34,830 bases of DNA, from positions 1 through 34,830 of the forward strand of contig CALHUY010000021.1 of assembly GCA_938039295.1 (NCBI GenBank), given 5' to 3'. The stretch comes from an uncultured Solobacterium sp. GTDB taxonomy: Bacteria; Bacillota_I; Bacilli_A; Erysipelotrichales; Erysipelotrichaceae. A model generated the notes under the pieces. The model was not told the origin of the DNA and did not search any database. It saw nothing but the letters and a program-made list of their open reading frames with translations. The translations under genes and the position numbers were made by a program. Below, in pieces: positions 31,961 through 34,830 of the stretch. Numbering within the stretch: position 1 is the first letter of the stretch; each line of letters starts with the position of its first letter.

Positions 31961-33144
31961 ATAAAGTTCTGTAGATGTAGAATGATTCTTCCGAATATAT
32001 TCTTTTCCTGTGGAAGTGTGATACTGATTGTTTTTGTGTAGATGACTTTATTATCAGCTGTAAATGTAATTGTGGCCTGAATATTTTGGTCGTATAGTTC
32101 TGCTGAAAATTTTTTTGGTAAATCAATTTCATATGTACATTCTACATTTGCAGGTAAATCGAGAGTAATATCTTTATCCATCTTTACGTCGATATTTGCT
32201 GTATGCATGAATGATTTATATTCAATTGTTGAAACGACATCATTGGTTTTAAGAATTGTTTTCTTTTGCCAAGAAGATAAATTCTTTAAGCTAGTTTGTG
32301 CATCGCTAAGGTTGGAGTATTGTTCAACGTTAGTGCTTGCACCAGCTGTTACGGCAATGATATTCATTTCATTGACAGTTGCCCAATAGGCGATACATCT
32401 ACCGGCTTGTAATGTATAACCAGTCTTACCACCAGATAGATTTGTTAAATCGTATCCATATGTATCCGCATATGCCCAAATCGTACTAGCAAGTGGGATG
32501 CCAAATGGATAATAGGTTGTGGCTTGGGTTGTGTATTCCTTTGTGGAGAAGATCTCTTTAAAGGTTGGATTTTGTAATGCATAACGTAATAACTTTGACA
32601 TATCCTCAACCGTAGAGTATTGGCCATCACGGTCAAGACCATGTGCACTCTTGAAGACAGTGTGATTCATTCCCAATTCTGCAGCTTTATCGTTCATCAT
32701 CTGATAGAACTTTTCAAAGCTACCACCAATCTGTAATGCAAGTGCGTTTGCGGCATCTGCTGCAGATGGGACAGCTGCAGCGTAACATAGGTCTAGCAAA
32801 GTGGCCACATCACCACTGATATATCCTGCAACACTTGCTTGTTCTTCATATAACCCTGCAATCATTTCGTCTGTAATCGTGATATTTTCATTGAGTGAGG
32901 AACTGTTTTCGATTGCTAGAAGTACAGTCATCATCTTGGTAAGAGATGCGATACTAATTTGTTCATCTTGTTTCTTTGCGTCTAGAACCTGTCCTGTATC
33001 TGCATCTAGAAAGATATAGTTTGTACTATAAAGGTTTTTACCTAAATCAAAATCATCTTCTCTAGCGCTAACTGGTAATAGTATTGTTAAGGTAATCAAT
33101 AGTGCACATGTTAATGCGAATAATCTTGTCATTAATTTCTTCAT
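31951..33144 (-). CDS. D-Ala-D-Ala carboxypeptidase (S11, DacA/PBP5-like)
   Basis: A 397-residue low-molecular-weight penicillin-binding protein that trims the terminal D-Ala of peptidoglycan stem peptides outside the membrane. The signal peptide ends near residue 27 (PVSA). SxxK is S67-LTK70 with the nucleophile Ser67. KTG is at 240-242 in GGKTGYT. The second motif, usually SxN, reads S127-A-A129, so the Asn is missing. A beta-rich PBP5 C-terminal domain (~290-380) and an amphipathic tail, IFGRIILHLQNFIKG, suit peripheral membrane anchoring. The minus-strand TATAAT lies six bases before ATG with no Shine-Dalgarno, so the mRNA is probably leaderless. It is divergent from luxS. Confidence 0.88.
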   Translation of the reverse strand: MKKLMTRLFALTCALLITLTILLPVSAREDDFDLGKNLYSTNYIFLDADTGQVLDAKKQDEQISIASLTKMMTVLLAIENSSSLNENITITDEMIAGLYEEQASVAGYISGDVATLLDLCYAAAVPSAADAANALALQIGGSFEKFYQMMNDKAAELGMNHTVFKSAHGLDRDGQYSTVEDMSKLLRYALQNPTFKEIFSTKEYTTQATTYYPFGIPLASTIWAYADTYGYDLTNLSGGKTGYTLQAGRCIAYWATVNEMNIIAVTAGASTNVEQYSNLSDAQTSLKNLSSWQKKTILKTNDVVSTIEYKSFMHTANIDVKMDKDITLDLPANVECTYEIDLPKKFSAELYDQNIQATITFTADNKVIYTKTISITLPQEKNIFGRIILHLQNFIKG

Positions 33145-33150
33145 GAGTCT

Positions 33151-33156
33151 ATTATA
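33151..33156 (-). promoter_or_regulatory. -10 of a leaderless transcript (carboxypeptidase)
   Basis: TATAAT on the minus strand, then AGACTC, then ATG: six bases, as in the other leaderless genes. A GGAAA-G-TTTCC palindrome (33168-33178) lies near the -35 position. Confidence 0.6.
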
Positions 33157-33195
33157 TCTTAGACTTTGGAAAGTTTCCCATTAAGTTTTTAAGTA

Positions 33196-33204
33196 TGATA
33201 TAAC
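33196..33204 (+). promoter_or_regulatory. Extended -10 of luxS
   Basis: TG-A-TATAAC, 26 bases before the luxS start codon; the ribosome site AGAGGG lies between them at 33220-33225. Confidence 0.5.
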
Positions 33205-33230
33205 CTTATATAGAATAGAAGAGGGCTATT

Positions 33231-33710
33231 ATGGAAAAAATTGCTAGTTTTACAGTCAATCATCTAATTTTAGAACCTGGTATATATGTGTCTCGTCAAG
33301 ATCATTTTAATGATGTGACGATTACGACGTTTGATTTAAGAATGACAACACCAAATAAAGAGCCGGTGATGAATACTGCAGAAATGCACACGATAGAGCA
33401 CCTGGGTGCTACATATTTACGAAATAATCCTGTTTGGAAAAATCGTATTGTCTATTTTGGTCCGATGGGTTGTCGTACAGGTTTCTATTTACTGTGTGAA
33501 GGGGATTTAACTTCAAAGGAAATTGTTCCACTTGTAAAAGGGCTATTTGAATTTGTACGTGACTTTGAGGGAGCTATCCCTGGTGCAGAAGCACGTGATT
33601 GTGGTAACTATTTAGACCAGAATTTACCGATGGCAAAGTATCTTGCCAATCGTTATTTAGAGAATACAGTAAAGGAGATTGACGAGGCACACCTCGTGTA
33701 CGCAGAATGA
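33231..33710 (+). CDS. luxS: S-ribosylhomocysteine lyase LuxS
   Basis: Cleaves S-ribosylhomocysteine to homocysteine and 4,5-dihydroxy-2,3-pentanedione, the precursor of autoinducer AI-2. At 159 residues it is of normal length. The metal ligands are His53 and His57 in HTIEH and Cys124 in ARDCGNY. The catalytic Cys81 is in GCRTGFY. GAGGG eight bases upstream supports the start. The stop TGA overlaps the start of the SAH nucleosidase gene, which makes its substrate, so the two steps of the activated methyl cycle are translationally linked. Confidence 0.97.
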   Translation: MEKIASFTVNHLILEPGIYVSRQDHFNDVTITTFDLRMTTPNKEPVMNTAEMHTIEHLGATYLRNNPVWKNRIVYFGPMGCRTGFYLLCEGDLTSKEIVPLVKGLFEFVRDFEGAIPGAEARDCGNYLDQNLPMAKYLANRYLENTVKEIDEAHLVYAE

Positions 33711-34405
33711 TGAGAGTAGGTATTATTGGTGCGATGGATGTGGAAGTAACATCTATCAAAGAACGCATGACAATCGATAAGATTGAAGAAGTCGGAGATA
33801 ACACATATTGTTTAGGAAAAATTGGTGATACAGAAGTTGTTGTCGCAAGATGTGGGATTGGTAAAGTAAATGCCGCAATTTGTGCTACAACCATGTGTGT
33901 AAAGTATGATGTTACACATATTTTAAATACGGGAATTGCAGGATCTTTGGATAATCAAATTAATATTGGAGATATCGTTGTTTCTACCGATGCGGTATAT
34001 CATGATTTTAGTGTAGAACCATTTGGTTATCCTGCAGGGATGGTACCTGGTAGAAAGACAATCTCTTTTACGGCAGATGAAACTCTTCGTAAGTTAGTTG
34101 TTGATAGTATTCAAAAGGTCGCTCCAGAAATTCAAGTCTTTGAAGGACGTGTTGCCAGTGGTGATATTTTTGTAGGACAAAAAGAAAAGAAAGATTGGAT
34201 TATTTCAAACTTTGGTGCGAAGTGCTGTGAGATGGAAGGTTGTGCAATTGCGCATGTTGCGACGGACTATCACATTCCATTTGTAATTGTACGTGCAATC
34301 TCTGATAAAGCAGATGAAGAAAGTACAATATCTTATGAGGATTTTGAAGCACAGGCAGCTGAGCATTGTGCAAATCTAGTCTTCCAAGTATTGCAGAGTT
34401 TATAA
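33707..34405 (+). CDS. mtnN: 5'-methylthioadenosine/S-adenosylhomocysteine nucleosidase
   Basis: Removes adenine from SAH and MTA, supplying LuxS with S-ribosylhomocysteine. At 232 residues it matches the Pfs/MtnN family: GIIGAMDVEV at 4-13 with the catalytic Glu, CGIGKVNAA, NTGIAGSL, SGDIFVG, CCEMEGCAIAHVA and RAISDKADEE with the catalytic Asp. It starts at ATG 33707 overlapping the luxS stop; ATG at 33710 is an equal alternative that drops one Met. A strong terminator follows. Confidence 0.96.
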   Translation: MMRVGIIGAMDVEVTSIKERMTIDKIEEVGDNTYCLGKIGDTEVVVARCGIGKVNAAICATTMCVKYDVTHILNTGIAGSLDNQINIGDIVVSTDAVYHDFSVEPFGYPAGMVPGRKTISFTADETLRKLVVDSIQKVAPEIQVFEGRVASGDIFVGQKEKKDWIISNFGAKCCEMEGCAIAHVATDYHIPFVIVRAISDKADEESTISYEDFEAQAAEHCANLVFQVLQSL

Positions 34406-34426
34406 GCGAGAGTTCTCGCTTTTTTT
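34405..34426 (+). terminator. Rho-independent terminator
   Basis: AGCGAGA-GT-TCTCGCT followed by T6-7, closing the luxS-mtnN unit. Confidence 0.93.
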
Positions 34427-34449
34427 AAAGTTTGATGAATAGATGTGTG

Positions 34450-34455
34450 TATAAT
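34450..34455 (+). promoter_or_regulatory. -10 of a leaderless transcript (nuclease)
   Basis: TATAAT, then ACAAGT, then ATG at 34462: again exactly six bases and no Shine-Dalgarno. Confidence 0.6.
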
Positions 34456-34461
34456 ACAAGT

Positions 34462-34830
34462 ATGTATAACCAGCAGTCATATATAAAATATCTATCAATT
34501 GGATTATTTCTTTTGGTATTTGCATACTTAGTGATATGCATTACAAAGATGATGTACCATAAGTCTTTTCGTCGATATCGTAAACGTATTCTGTCATCAC
34601 TGCTTTTATTAGTATTATCGGCAGTGATGATATGGGAAGCATTTTTTTCTGCGATTCCAGTGAATCGTGATGCGTCATTTTCAGTGTCGGATATTCCTGC
34701 ATATATATCATCACCATACGTTGAAGTGAATCATAATATTCCATTCTTTACAGAAGAAGAATTAAAGAGTGATGAATATGAATCGTATAGTGAATTGGAT
34801 TATCTTGGCCGTTGTGGACCAGCGATGGCG
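34462..34830 (+). CDS. Membrane-anchored DNA/RNA non-specific endonuclease, 5' part
   Basis: The frame is open to the window edge, so only the first 123 residues are seen. Two hydrophobic segments near 9-27 and 43-65 anchor or export the protein. The following region, ending FTEEEL...YSELDYLGRCGPAMA, is the typical N-terminal part of DNA/RNA non-specific nucleases such as streptococcal EndA-like enzymes; the catalytic DRGH-type motif would lie beyond the edge. It may degrade external DNA or help uptake with ComFA/ComFC. The mRNA appears leaderless. Confidence 0.75.
   Translation, partial: MYNQQSYIKYLSIGLFLLVFAYLVICITKMMYHKSFRRYRKRILSSLLLLVLSAVMIWEAFFSAIPVNRDASFSVSDIPAYISSPYVEVNHNIPFFTEEELKSDEYESYSELDYLGRCGPAMA

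Overview
The window reads as chromosomal DNA from a low-G+C Firmicute. By eye the G+C is in the mid-30s percent. Class Erysipelotrichia is my best guess, inferred from gene style: DUF5692-like protein, surface proteins ending in TPKT(G/S)D sorting signals, and a short SecA. I see no rRNA, tRNA, IS element, integrase or CRISPR array. Genes are tightly packed, with ATGA-type overlaps and convergent pairs sharing hairpins that contain their stop codons.

Layout. (1) 92-1141: polytopic DUF5692-like membrane protein. (2) 1557-7837: two secreted, sortase-anchored surface proteins; the first is a large Cna-B/FctA-type fimbrial protein, the second carries two ~200-residue internal repeats. (3) 7927-14145: comFA-comFC (DNA uptake), then secA-prfB-rluA-like (protein export, translation termination, rRNA modification); prfB keeps a programmed +1 frameshift. 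(4) 14146-17854, minus strand: nudC, a ~330-bp non-coding stretch full of hairpins, a P1B-type ATPase homologue that has lost every catalytic motif, and a 73-aa membrane protein. (5) 18067-22016: Xaa-Pro aminopeptidase, exodeoxyribonuclease III and PepV-like dipeptidase. (6) 22102-24649: HAD phosphatase, a HEPN-like/CBS fusion, and a convergent S66 peptidase. (7) 24958-26760: lipoprotein FMN-bind/FAD reductase. (8) 26888-31936: CLC anion transporter, CPYC glutaredoxin-like protein and a heterodimeric CydDC-like ABC exporter. (9) 31951-34405: penicillin-binding carboxypeptidase (minus), then luxS-mtnN. (10) 34462-end: start of a membrane-anchored DNA/RNA non-specific endonuclease.

How they work together. 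comFA/comFC and the terminal nuclease all suit DNA uptake or turnover. MtnN converts SAH to S-ribosylhomocysteine, which LuxS cleaves to homocysteine and the AI-2 precursor. The CPYC protein and the CydDC-like exporter suggest thiol/redox handling. The flavoprotein has a lipobox and an ApbE-type flavinylation motif, so it probably acts in extracytoplasmic electron transfer.

Most striking points. (a) A full-length reading frame for a heavy-metal P-type ATPase keeps all eight membrane segments but has replaced DKTGT, CPC, TGE, GDGxND and the HMA CxxC, so it looks like a pseudo-pump. (b) A highly structured candidate RNA lies next to it, inside a 10-bp inverted repeat. (c) Four genes have TATAAT exactly six bases before ATG and no Shine-Dalgarno, so they are probably leaderless. 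(d) A HEPN-like RNA-binding/RNase motif is fused to a CBS pair. (e) The prfB frameshift site lacks the usual upstream Shine-Dalgarno stimulator. (f) The palindrome TGCATGCA occurs seven times, far above chance. All names rest on motif recognition without database searches.
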